A DNA stretch of 64,000 nt from CAJMNU01 sp905214855 (lineage in GTDB: Bacteria; Bacillota; Clostridia; Lachnospirales; Lachnospiraceae). Position 1 is the first letter of the stretch. Each line of letters opens with the position of its first letter. Shown here one piece after another: positions 26,077 through 33,836 of this stretch. Both the position numbers and the translations under genes were made by a program. The notes under the pieces were generated by a model, which saw only the letters and a list, made by a program, of their open reading frames with translations, searched no databases and was not told the DNA's origin. The stretch is taken from contig CALADM010000013.1 in assembly GCA_937890595.1 (NCBI GenBank), positions 62,001-126,000 on the forward strand. Direction: 5' to 3'.

Positions 26077-26874
26077 CTACAATTCGTTGGACTTTTCGCT
26101 GTATGCATAACATTTTGTTAAAAGGCGGGCGATCGGAACTGGCCAGAATTTTAAAAACATCAGATAATCTTCCACACTTCTTCCAGTTCCCTGAATCATT
26201 TTACTTGTAGTCGAATTTCTGTGAATTCTGTGATATACCAAAAGCTCTTTACAATACAAAAAGTCTCCATGTAATTTTGATATTTTCTCCCATGCCTGCC
26301 AATCTTCACTACAAGTGAATCCATCCTCAAATACAGGCAGCAAAAGATTCGGTTTATAATATGTGACTGTCGGACAACTGATCGGACTTCCAAAAGATAA
26401 GATCCTTCTTCTGACCAAACGGCTTCCTGCCATCATTGGACATTCCAATGGTATCAACATCATTCTTTTTATTTTAAGGAGTTTGTTATTCTTTACTCTA
26501 TTTCCATCCCTCAGCTCCCCATAATCCGTAAAGATCAAAAGTGGACGTTTGGAAGTATTGGCTTTCTTTAATACCTGTTCTGTAAAATCACGGCAATACA
26601 CATCATCCTGATGAGCGATCGTAACAAGAGGTGTATCTGCCTTGTCTATCCCAAAATTCCAATCCTGTGTGATTCCCTTTTCTCCTGTATTAATATACAA
26701 AGGGATCTTATACTTTTGAGCCATTTTTTGTATCAGCTCTGTATTTGTTGAAGTTACCATAATAATATTTGATTTGACCGACTGTTTTTTTAATGACAGG
26801 ATACATTGCTCCAAATATGGACTTTCTTGATAGGCACAGATCACAAAAGTATGATCTTTATTTGTCAGTTTCAC
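26077..26874 (-). CDS. GT2-family glycosyltransferase
   Basis: The 265-residue product has a GT-A start (HTFVICAYQESPYLEQCI), NTGEKGITQDWNFGIDKA, a DXD-like site in TIAHQDDVYC and the conserved EDW in FTCSEDWQAWEKI. The likely start is GTG at 26874, 6-7 bases after AGAAGGGG and overlapping the flippase stop by 4 bp (GTGA); an ATG at 26952 would overlap the flippase by 82 bp. Donor and acceptor sugars are unknown. It belongs to the glycan operon. Confidence 0.82.
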   Translation of the reverse strand: MKLTNKDHTFVICAYQESPYLEQCILSLKKQSVKSNIIMVTSTNTELIQKMAQKYKIPLYINTGEKGITQDWNFGIDKADTPLVTIAHQDDVYCRDFTEQVLKKANTSKRPLLIFTDYGELRDGNRVKNNKLLKIKRMMLIPLECPMMAGSRLVRRRILSFGSPISCPTVTYYKPNLLLPVFEDGFTCSEDWQAWEKISKLHGDFLYCKELLVYHRIHRNSTTSKMIQGTGRSVEDYLMFLKFWPVPIARLLTKCYAYSEKSNEL

Positions 26875-28151
26875 CGTTTTCCCCTTCTTTCTTTCCAAAA
26901 GAAATACACTGCATTGCCGGCAAAACCAAGCATCAAAGCGCCCATCAAACACATATAAGATGTCGCTCCTCCCAAAATACCTGCCTTTCTGACAAAAACA
27001 GGAGAGATCAAAACTGCCAGCACAGCAACTGCCACATAGTTTCCAAAAATATATCTTTGCTTTTTCATAATAACCAAAGCATAATAAAACAGATTCATAA
27101 ATGCATTCAAAGCTCCACCCAAAATGATCAATATCAGCGGAAATCTACATTCTTCCAATGCATATCGAATATTAGAATACAAAAATTCAAGAACTGGAAT
27201 TCCAAGAAGCCATGCTCCCCCAACAGCCAAAACAGTCAATCCTGAAATGACCATTGCCTGTTTTCCGATCAACTTTAAAAAATAGTTGTCATCTCCGTCA
27301 TCCCATGCCATAGACATTCTGGTAAGATATGGTCGTATTACAAATCCTGCCACCAAATTGATAACACTTGTTGGCATAAAGATAGCACCATATACTGCCA
27401 TATCTTTATCCATCATAATATCTTCTATCGCATACTTCGCTGCAGAAAAAATATAGAAATCCAAAACAACAGAAAAAAACAGCAGTGTATTATCCCGCAA
27501 TAAACTCCATTGGCGACTCCATTTGGATTTCCAATCAACATTTGACAATACTCGGATCACAGCTGCATCAAATACTACAATCCCTACAATCTGGGCTGTC
27601 ACTGCAACAACACTTGCATTCACCAGATCCCGTGTTACCCAAAGCGTACCTAAAAACGCTGTGACAGACAGAAGTGTTCGAAATGCATTTGACTTTCCTG
27701 TCAAATATAATCTGCCGCTTCTTTGAAATTCTGCCTCATACGTATCAGCTAACGCATCCAAAACTTTATAACAAACCATCAAAAACACGACCAATGCTTT
27801 TTCTCTTGTATATCCCTGAACTCCTACATATATCAGACCAAACAAAAGAGCTGATCCACAGGTCAGGAAACGTAACCTTAAATAGTCTCCAAAAGAATAC
27901 TTATAGCTCATATCTGTGATCTGAAATGGTCTTATTCCAAAATATGCAACCATAAACATATGCTGTCCAAATGTGCTGAAAGCAAACGTAAACACTCCGC
28001 CCTGCTCTTCCCCAACTATCTGTATGACTGCAATACTCAAAATCATAGATGCAAAGGCATAAAGAAAACTTCCAATGATATTCCAGATAATATTCCGTTT
28101 TTCTATGTTAGTATCTTCACTGCCGATCATCCTGCGTGAAAACTCACCCAT
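26871..28151 (-). CDS. Polysaccharide flippase (Wzx/MATE-like)
   Basis: The 426-residue protein has about twelve hydrophobic segments and the family start NIIWNIIGSFLYAFASMILS, as in Wzx-type O-unit and teichoic-acid flippases of the MOP superfamily. It should flip a lipid-linked oligosaccharide across the membrane. It is notable that the same operon also carries an ABC-2 export permease, while no Wzy-type polymerase is recognisable. ATG follows GGAGAG. The next gene overlaps by 4 bp. Confidence 0.83.
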   Translation of the reverse strand: MGEFSRRMIGSEDTNIEKRNIIWNIIGSFLYAFASMILSIAVIQIVGEEQGGVFTFAFSTFGQHMFMVAYFGIRPFQITDMSYKYSFGDYLRLRFLTCGSALLFGLIYVGVQGYTREKALVVFLMVCYKVLDALADTYEAEFQRSGRLYLTGKSNAFRTLLSVTAFLGTLWVTRDLVNASVVAVTAQIVGIVVFDAAVIRVLSNVDWKSKWSRQWSLLRDNTLLFFSVVLDFYIFSAAKYAIEDIMMDKDMAVYGAIFMPTSVINLVAGFVIRPYLTRMSMAWDDGDDNYFLKLIGKQAMVISGLTVLAVGGAWLLGIPVLEFLYSNIRYALEECRFPLILIILGGALNAFMNLFYYALVIMKKQRYIFGNYVAVAVLAVLISPVFVRKAGILGGATSYMCLMGALMLGFAGNAVYFFWKERRGKR

Positions 28152-28178
28152 TTTTTCTACTCTCCATCTTTTGCATCA

Positions 28179-28946
28179 CTACTTTTTACTCACACGAAGG
28201 CTAAAGTTCGCCTCATAACCTCTAAAATTTAAGATTCTGTCATAGTCTTCGATATAATCCACTTCTGCCCAAAACATCCCATCAATTTCTTGTACATAAA
28301 CAGGCTGTTTTCCTACCATTCCATAGATGATATTCTCCCACCATACCGAATGATCCTGTATCTTGATCCTTCTATTTAGCTCTTCCACAAACCATGGCAT
28401 AAACTTGCCTGAGAAACTGCCAACTCCAATATATTCTCCACTTGTCTCTTCTTCTGGAAGTTCCTTTCCGAACTGTTTGAGGATACCATTCTCATATTGA
28501 AACTTATAATCTGCCTCTTTTGTCCGACTTCCATCCGCAAACATGACAGGAAATGTATTTTTTAACATTTGTGGACTCTGTCGGTATCCCAAAATAAAAT
28601 CAACCAACTTCTCTTCCAAATAGACATCGCCATTCATGATCACAGTATCCTCTTCTCCCTGTAGGAATTCCTGAGCAAACCATGCTGATGCAATGCTATT
28701 GGTCACATCAAAAAACGGATTATAATAGTAAGAAACATTCTGATAAGGACGAAGCACTTCCTTGATCACTTCTGCACGATACCCCAAAACCAGTGCGATC
28801 TTTGAAATTCCTTTCTTTTGCAATGTTTCTATTGTATGTTGGATTAATTTTTTATCTCCTCCAATGTCCACTGTACATTTAGGATTTCCTGACAAATAAC
28901 GGCTGATACGAGTTCCCCGACCTGCAGCCAATATCAATACTCTCAT
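28179..28946 (-). CDS. Sugar/choline-phosphate-type nucleotidyltransferase (LicC/PntC-like)
   Basis: The 255-residue enzyme has the nucleotidyltransferase start LILAAGRGTRISRYL with NPKCTVDIGG, the metal-binding MNGDVYLEE, and EVDYIEDYDRI near the C terminus. The short lysine site (NPKC) and length suit the cytidylyltransferases for phosphocholine (LicC) or 2-aminoethylphosphonate (PntC) more than the hexose-phosphate enzymes. The gene overlaps the class V aminotransferase gene by 4 bp; PntC enzymes are often linked or fused to that aminotransferase. The substrate is inferred. Confidence 0.75.
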   Translation of the reverse strand: MRVLILAAGRGTRISRYLSGNPKCTVDIGGDKKLIQHTIETLQKKGISKIALVLGYRAEVIKEVLRPYQNVSYYYNPFFDVTNSIASAWFAQEFLQGEEDTVIMNGDVYLEEKLVDFILGYRQSPQMLKNTFPVMFADGSRTKEADYKFQYENGILKQFGKELPEEETSGEYIGVGSFSGKFMPWFVEELNRRIKIQDHSVWWENIIYGMVGKQPVYVQEIDGMFWAEVDYIEDYDRILNFRGYEANFSLRVSKK

Positions 28947-30025
28947 ACTTTTCCCTTTCTTACTATATCCTTTAAGGCTTCTGTCAATCTGGTATTCTCC
29001 TGTTCTGTAAGATTTCCGATATGTCCTACCCGAAAAATCTTATTTTTTAAATCTCCTCCATTTGGACAAACCCAGATCTGATACTCTTCTTTCAATCTCA
29101 TACATATGTCATATGCATTTAGTGCCTCTGGCTGCAATGGAGTCAATGTATTGGAAAGAGACTCTGAGACAATGTGAAACGGAAGACCTTGGATTTTTTC
29201 TCTAAAATCTCTTGCTATAGAATGCACTCTTTCAATCTGTGCATTCACCCCCATCTCTTCTATCTCACACAATCTGTTATGGATCTGCAAGAGTGTCCCT
29301 ACTGCTGGTGTAAAAGGAGTCTGCCCTCTTTCTCCATCTTCTAAAGCCCTTTTCAAATTCAAATACATTCCTTTTGCATGACTGTTCTTTGCCCGTACAA
29401 GTGCCTCCTCAGACAACACCAGAAATGAGATACCTGGTGGGCAGGCAAGCGCTTTCTGAGAAGCTGCAATCATGACCTGTACTCCCAGTTTTTCCATAGA
29501 AAAAGGATCAGCAAGAAATGAACTGATTGCATCTACAACCAAAAAAATATGATTTCTCTTACAAAAATCAGCGATCAAGTCCATGTCATAAAGAACACCC
29601 GTAGAGGTCTCATGTGCATTCACTAAAAATCCAGTATATCCCTGATCTTCAAACGGATCCAGCATCTCTTTTGTAATATTCTTCCCAACAGGCACATGAA
29701 GCTGTACAAATGGAATCTCATAAATCTCACAGAGTTCCACAAACCGCTGACCAAAACTTCCCCCATTGACCACCAGTACTCTGTCTTTTGCAGAAAACAT
29801 ATTCATCACAGCAGCCTCCATCGCTGCTGTCCCTGAACCAGTCAAGAAGACTGCCCGTGCAGTCTGCCCTGCATCTGACAGTTTCTTTATCATCCTTTCA
29901 TTCTCCCGCATAATCTCTGAGAATTCGGATGTTCTAAAATATGGGATCTCTTCTGCCCCGATCCTGCGGATCTCTTCTTCCATCTGTACCGGTCCTACCG
30001 TAAAATTAATCAGATGTTTTTTCAT
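28943..30025 (-). CDS. Class V PLP aminotransferase, 2-aminoethylphosphonate transaminase-like
   Basis: The 360-residue enzyme has the small-domain start NFTVGPVQM, FLTGSGTAAMEAAVMN, VVDAISSFLADPF and the PLP lysine K191 in IAASQKALACPPG. This is the pattern of alanine-glyoxylate and 2-aminoethylphosphonate-pyruvate aminotransferases (PhnW). It sits between a licD gene and a LicC/PntC-like gene, which suggests that it makes an amino group on the unit to be activated by CTP. The usual partners for phosphonate formation, PEP mutase and phosphonopyruvate decarboxylase, are not in the window. ATG at 30025 follows GAGGGAG; TTG at 30037 is an alternative. Confidence 0.8.
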   Translation of the reverse strand: MKKHLINFTVGPVQMEEEIRRIGAEEIPYFRTSEFSEIMRENERMIKKLSDAGQTARAVFLTGSGTAAMEAAVMNMFSAKDRVLVVNGGSFGQRFVELCEIYEIPFVQLHVPVGKNITKEMLDPFEDQGYTGFLVNAHETSTGVLYDMDLIADFCKRNHIFLVVDAISSFLADPFSMEKLGVQVMIAASQKALACPPGISFLVLSEEALVRAKNSHAKGMYLNLKRALEDGERGQTPFTPAVGTLLQIHNRLCEIEEMGVNAQIERVHSIARDFREKIQGLPFHIVSESLSNTLTPLQPEALNAYDICMRLKEEYQIWVCPNGGDLKNKIFRVGHIGNLTEQENTRLTEALKDIVRKGKV

Positions 30026-30872
30026 CTTCTCCCTCAAATTTTAATCTATACGGAAAATGAGTTTTTCTATTTTCCACATCTGGCAATGTCATATAATCTC
30101 CATATTGATTCGTCAGATTTTCTTCCAGATTCTGAACAAAATTCAGCCATGTGTCCTCAAACTGCAGCTTTCTGAGCGGATACATTTTAGTTTTATCGAT
30201 CACATTCCAAAATGGGTTTGTATCCGGCAAAAATGCCATTCTTCTTGTCTTCTTTCCCTCATATCGCCGACAGACACTCTCACAATGTGCCCTAAATAAC
30301 GCTGGTCTGATATGCAGTGCTTTCAAAGTATGATGTACCACACCACAGATTGCCCAGATCACCTGTGCTTTCCAGCCTTTTTGAAACAGATATGGTTTTG
30401 GGACACAGGAAAGCACCAGCATTTTGCTCCAAAACCATGCTTCCCATGCCTGTCTTTTATATGCCTTTTCATCATCTGCAACATTATCCAGTACATACAG
30501 ATCCAAAAAAATCCCAAATGGACAGTTCAGATCCTTTAATGGACGTTCCTGAAATACAGTATCACACTTACAAAAACGTGTCGTCATCAGTGGATACTGT
30601 TCATTTGTCTTATTATTAAGAATATAATACTTATCCTTCCACTCACAGCGTATGATCCGTATAAACTTTTCAAAATCTTTTCTTGGCATCGCCAGATCAA
30701 TATCATCATCCCAAGGGATAAATCCTCCATGGCGTATTGCTCCGATACCAGTTCCAGCAATTCCGAAATATTCTAATTTATGTGTATCACAAATTTTTAT
30801 AAAATCTTTCAACATAGACAGTTCTTCTCTATGCAGCCGTTCCAATACTTCTTCCTCATAAAATTCAGGCAT
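30006..30872 (-). CDS. LicD-family phosphotransferase
   Basis: The 288-residue protein has the LicD signature GTGIGAIRHGGFIPWDDDID followed by LAMPRKDFEKF, with the nucleotidyltransferase-fold aspartates. LicD enzymes move phosphocholine (or related CDP-activated groups) onto wall glycans and teichoic acids. It overlaps the aminotransferase gene by 20 bp. The chosen ATG at 30872 has AAGGGA 6 bases ahead; an ATG at 30905 has no site. Together with the two following genes it forms a glycan-decoration module. Confidence 0.88.
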   Translation of the reverse strand: MPEFYEEEVLERLHREELSMLKDFIKICDTHKLEYFGIAGTGIGAIRHGGFIPWDDDIDLAMPRKDFEKFIRIIRCEWKDKYYILNNKTNEQYPLMTTRFCKCDTVFQERPLKDLNCPFGIFLDLYVLDNVADDEKAYKRQAWEAWFWSKMLVLSCVPKPYLFQKGWKAQVIWAICGVVHHTLKALHIRPALFRAHCESVCRRYEGKKTRRMAFLPDTNPFWNVIDKTKMYPLRKLQFEDTWLNFVQNLEENLTNQYGDYMTLPDVENRKTHFPYRLKFEGEDEKTSD

Positions 30873-30971
30873 CTCTATTCCCTTTTCACTTTCTTTACTT
30901 TGCATTTTTCTGTTACTTGTGAAATACCATGTTATAGTCTGGGTATTTTTATCTGGTCATAGTTCGTTTAT

Positions 30972-31046
30972 CATTCTTTATGTCATTCTTTTTCAACTTA
31001 ATCTTTAATTATTCTTTATGGTCATTCTTTATAATTATTCTTTATA
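30972..31046. repeat. Five copies of T(C/T)ATTCTTTAT upstream of licD
   Basis: The 11-base unit occurs at 30972, 30984 (last bases differ), 31010, 31023 and 31036, mostly at a 13-base period, in the 193-bp gap between glf and licD. On the transcribed strand it reads ATAAAGAATGA-like. It could be a slipped repeat or a multi-copy binding site in front of licD. Confidence 0.6.
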
Positions 31047-31065
31047 GCCATTTCTTTGGATTCTA

Positions 31066-32169
31066 TTACATGATCTCTCTGACTGCCTTCAAAGCAGATG
31101 CGATCACCTTATCCATGTCATAATATTTATATTCTGCCAAACGTCCTCCAAAAATAACCTTCTTTTCTTCCATTTTAGCAAGATCAGCATATTTTTGGTA
31201 TAAAACCTGATTTTTCTCATCATTGACAGGATAATAGGGTTCCATCCCCTCTTCCCATACTGCAGGATATTCTCTAGTGATCACTGTTTTAGGCTGTGTT
31301 CCAAATTCAAAATGTTTATGTTCAATGACCCTAGTATAGGGCACTTCTCGTTCTGTATAATTCACTACAGCAACACCCTGATAATTCTCCACATCCAATA
31401 CCTCTGTCTCAAAGCAAAGACTTCTATACTCCAACTTGCCAAAACAATATCCAAAATAGGCATCCATCATCCCAGTATACACAACTATATCTGCCAGACT
31501 ATCAAGATGTGCTTTTTCTTTCAGATAATCTGTATTCAGACGGACTTCACATCCCTCAAATAATTTATCGATCAGAAGATTATAACCTCCGATCGGAATG
31601 CCCTGATATAAGTCATTAAAATAATTATTGTCATATGTAAAACGGACAGGAAGCCGTTTGATAATAAAACTTGGCAGCTCTTTACAATCCCTTCCCCACT
31701 GTTTTTCTGTATAACCTTTCACTAGTTTTTCATAGATATCCGTTCCCACCAGACTGATCGCCTGTTCCTCCAAATTGCGAGGTTCTCCTTTAATAATAGA
31801 TCGCTGTTTATCAATGATCTCTTTTGCCTCGTCAGGGGTGGAGATTCCCCACATTTTACTGAATGTATTCATATTAAAAGGCATATTATACATCTGCCCT
31901 TTAAAGTTTGCCACTGGACTGTTTGTATAACGATTAAACTCTACCAATTTATTGACATAATTCCACACTTCTTTATCACTGGTATGAAAAATATGTGCTC
32001 CATATTTATGAACATGAATTCCCTCCATGTCTTCACAGTAGATATTTCCTCCCAAATGATCTCTTTTCTCTACAACCAGACATGTTTTTCCCCGCATAAC
32101 AGCTTCATGTGCGATCACACCAGAAAACAGCCCTGCTCCCACTAGGAGATAATCGTACTTTTTTTCCAT
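31066..32169 (-). CDS. glf: UDP-galactopyranose mutase
   Basis: The 367-residue flavoprotein begins with an FAD-binding GxGxxG-like loop (LLVGAGLFSGVIAHEA) and has EKRDHLGGNIY, KYGAHIFHTSDKEVW, and GYTEKQWGRDCKELP with the substrate-binding Trp region. It converts UDP-galactopyranose to UDP-galactofuranose, so the surface polymer of this operon probably contains galactofuranose. It is first in the operon direction after the MFS terminator and is followed by a 193-bp gap before licD. Confidence 0.95.
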   Translation of the reverse strand: MEKKYDYLLVGAGLFSGVIAHEAVMRGKTCLVVEKRDHLGGNIYCEDMEGIHVHKYGAHIFHTSDKEVWNYVNKLVEFNRYTNSPVANFKGQMYNMPFNMNTFSKMWGISTPDEAKEIIDKQRSIIKGEPRNLEEQAISLVGTDIYEKLVKGYTEKQWGRDCKELPSFIIKRLPVRFTYDNNYFNDLYQGIPIGGYNLLIDKLFEGCEVRLNTDYLKEKAHLDSLADIVVYTGMMDAYFGYCFGKLEYRSLCFETEVLDVENYQGVAVVNYTEREVPYTRVIEHKHFEFGTQPKTVITREYPAVWEEGMEPYYPVNDEKNQVLYQKYADLAKMEEKKVIFGGRLAEYKYYDMDKVIASALKAVREIM

Positions 32170-32277
32170 TCTTTTCTATCCTTTCCGCATACCATAATTA
32201 CTGTCATTATACTCTGCTTTCTATATGCTTGTCAAACATACCAGTCATCCTCAAAAACTCTTTTTCCTCAAAAAAAA

Positions 32278-32310
32278 CATTCCAAAACAGTGCAAAACTG
32301 CTTTGGAATG
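32278..32310 (-). terminator. Intrinsic terminator after the MFS gene
   Basis: On the minus strand CATTCCAAAGCAG and CTGTTTTGGAATG pair with one bulge around a short loop, and eight T residues follow (32270-32277). It separates the MFS gene from glf. Confidence 0.85.
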
Positions 32311-32344
32311 CTAATATGTACTATTATATCCTTAAAAGGATCAT

Positions 32345-33637
32345 TTACTTATCAGATTCTTGTGAAAGGCTGCGAATTTCTTTGCGATGATAAGAAACAA
32401 AACTGAATAATCCTCCCATCATCCCTGTACCTAAAAACATCACTGCCATTCCACTTCCTTTTCCACTTCCAACTGCCAAATGCAGAATTTGTGCCATAAG
32501 GTGTTCTGACATCATGAATGGTTCAAAAACATATTCAGCAAGGAAACCTCCCAACAAAATCCCAATTGGGATTGATGCAAATTGTAATGCATTTTTGACA
32601 GCAAAAATCCTTCCCTGAATATTTTTCGGAACTTGCTGATATAAAATAACGGATTGTCCGGCATTGATAAATGGAATAGGCACACTGGCAAAAAATCCTG
32701 CAAGTGACCAAAAGATCACATTTCTTCCCAATCCCATTGTAATATCGCCAAGAACAAAAGAAAACATCGCTGAAAAATAAATCATCTTTCTGCAATCTAC
32801 TTTGATTTTTCCTGTTGAGACAATAACTCCCCCTATAATGCCTCCAATTCCCATCATAGTATTGACCATTCCAAGGGCAACTGTATCGTTACCACTTCTT
32901 GCTAAGATCATAGGAGATAAAATATTCTCATATGTGAGTCTCGAAAAGAAATTCAGTACAGTCATAGTAAGAATGATCGTAAAAATTGCAGTATGTCCTT
33001 TTAAATACTGAAATCCCTCCGCACATCCTGCAAATGCAGACTTTCTTTTCGTTTTTTCTATTTTTTCTTCAGGAATCTTCAAAACAAATAATAGTACGAA
33101 AAATGCACATATAAAACTGATCAAATCGATTGCCAAAATACATGACAAACCTGCAAAAGCATATAAAGATGCTGCAAGGACTGGTGATAACATGGATACC
33201 AGATTATTAGAAAATGAATTCATCCCACTGACTTGTGCCAGTTTCTCTTTTGGAACGATCTTTCCAATCGCCACTGAAAAAGCAGGTCCCTGAAATGCAT
33301 TCATACATCCTATGACAAAATTGATCAGATAAATATGCCATATCATAAGCATATTTCCAGCTCCAAGCAAAAACACAATTGCGGAACAAATTGCTGCAAT
33401 GCTGTCAGAAGCCAGCATAATTTTCTTCTTGTTATGACAATCCACAAATGTCCCAGCAAATAAACTTACGATGACATACGGGACATAGTTGAAAAATGAC
33501 ATTAAAGATACTGTCATGGCAGAGCCTTTTTGCTCATACATCCACAGTACCAATGCAAAGCTAGTCATGGCACTTCCCAATTGGGAAAGTGCCTGACTCA
33601 GCCAAAATATAAGATATCTTTTAAAATTGTGGTTCAT
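32345..33637 (-). CDS. MFS efflux transporter (MefA/MFS_3-like)
   Basis: The 430-residue protein has twelve predicted helices and the early motif FVDCHNKKKIMLASD, the DRxxRR-type loop 2-3 motif of macrolide-efflux-like MFS proteins. It begins RYLIFWLSQALSQLGSAMTSFALVLW, which is typical of that group. The likely role is drug or metabolite export; the substrate is not predictable. AGGGAGG precedes the ATG by 7 bases. Upstream lies a possible leader peptide with overlapping inverted repeats that could control expression, and downstream is a strong terminator, so it is a separate transcription unit or leuA read-through. Confidence 0.88.
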   Translation of the reverse strand: MNHNFKRYLIFWLSQALSQLGSAMTSFALVLWMYEQKGSAMTVSLMSFFNYVPYVIVSLFAGTFVDCHNKKKIMLASDSIAAICSAIVFLLGAGNMLMIWHIYLINFVIGCMNAFQGPAFSVAIGKIVPKEKLAQVSGMNSFSNNLVSMLSPVLAASLYAFAGLSCILAIDLISFICAFFVLLFVLKIPEEKIEKTKRKSAFAGCAEGFQYLKGHTAIFTIILTMTVLNFFSRLTYENILSPMILARSGNDTVALGMVNTMMGIGGIIGGVIVSTGKIKVDCRKMIYFSAMFSFVLGDITMGLGRNVIFWSLAGFFASVPIPFINAGQSVILYQQVPKNIQGRIFAVKNALQFASIPIGILLGGFLAEYVFEPFMMSEHLMAQILHLAVGSGKGSGMAVMFLGTGMMGGLFSFVSYHRKEIRSLSQESDK

Positions 33638-33701
33638 TGAATTTCCTCCCTATGGTTTGGTTTTCGTTTTATTTTCCTTCCATAAGTACAAAATCCAACG
33701 T

Positions 33702-33759
33702 GGATGACTTTTCTTTATCTCTGTACAAGTGTCATCCCAACATCAGATCTTGTACAGAG
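33702..33759 (-). promoter_or_regulatory. Interleaved inverted repeats before the MFS gene (possible attenuator)
   Basis: In transcript order: CTCTGTACAAG (33759-33749), GGATGAC (33737-33731), CTTGTACAGAG (33729-33719) and GTCATCC (33708-33702). Segments 1 and 3 are perfect 11-bp complements; 2 and 4 are perfect 7-bp complements. The pairings are interleaved, so they form either a pseudoknot or competing structures. ATCCA-CGT-TGGAT followed by TTTT (33704-33688) offers a weak terminator-like hairpin that overlaps segment 4. This is sequence observation; the regulatory role is inference. Confidence 0.45.
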
Positions 33760-33797
33760 TAATACATCCAATTTAACCACTCTATGACACACGTCAT
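33732..33797 (-). CDS. Possible 21-codon leader peptide upstream of the MFS gene
   Basis: ATG at 33797 is preceded by AGGAG (3-base gap) and opens a frame of 21 codons (MTCVIEWLNWMYYSVQDLMLG) ending in TGA at 33734-33732. Its distal codons cover the first arm of the 11-bp inverted repeat and its stop lies in the GGATGAC arm, an arrangement typical of translation-coupled attenuators of resistance genes. The peptide has no known relative that I recognise. It could be chance. Confidence 0.35.
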   Translation of the reverse strand: MTCVIEWLNWMYYSVQDLMLG

Positions 33798-33836
33798 CTT
33801 CTCCTATACTTCCTCTTTCACACTCAAATACAATTT

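Noticed and set aside
33702..33759. Simple leuA terminator
   Set aside because: The 11-bp repeat has no T-run on either side, so it is a poor terminator by itself.
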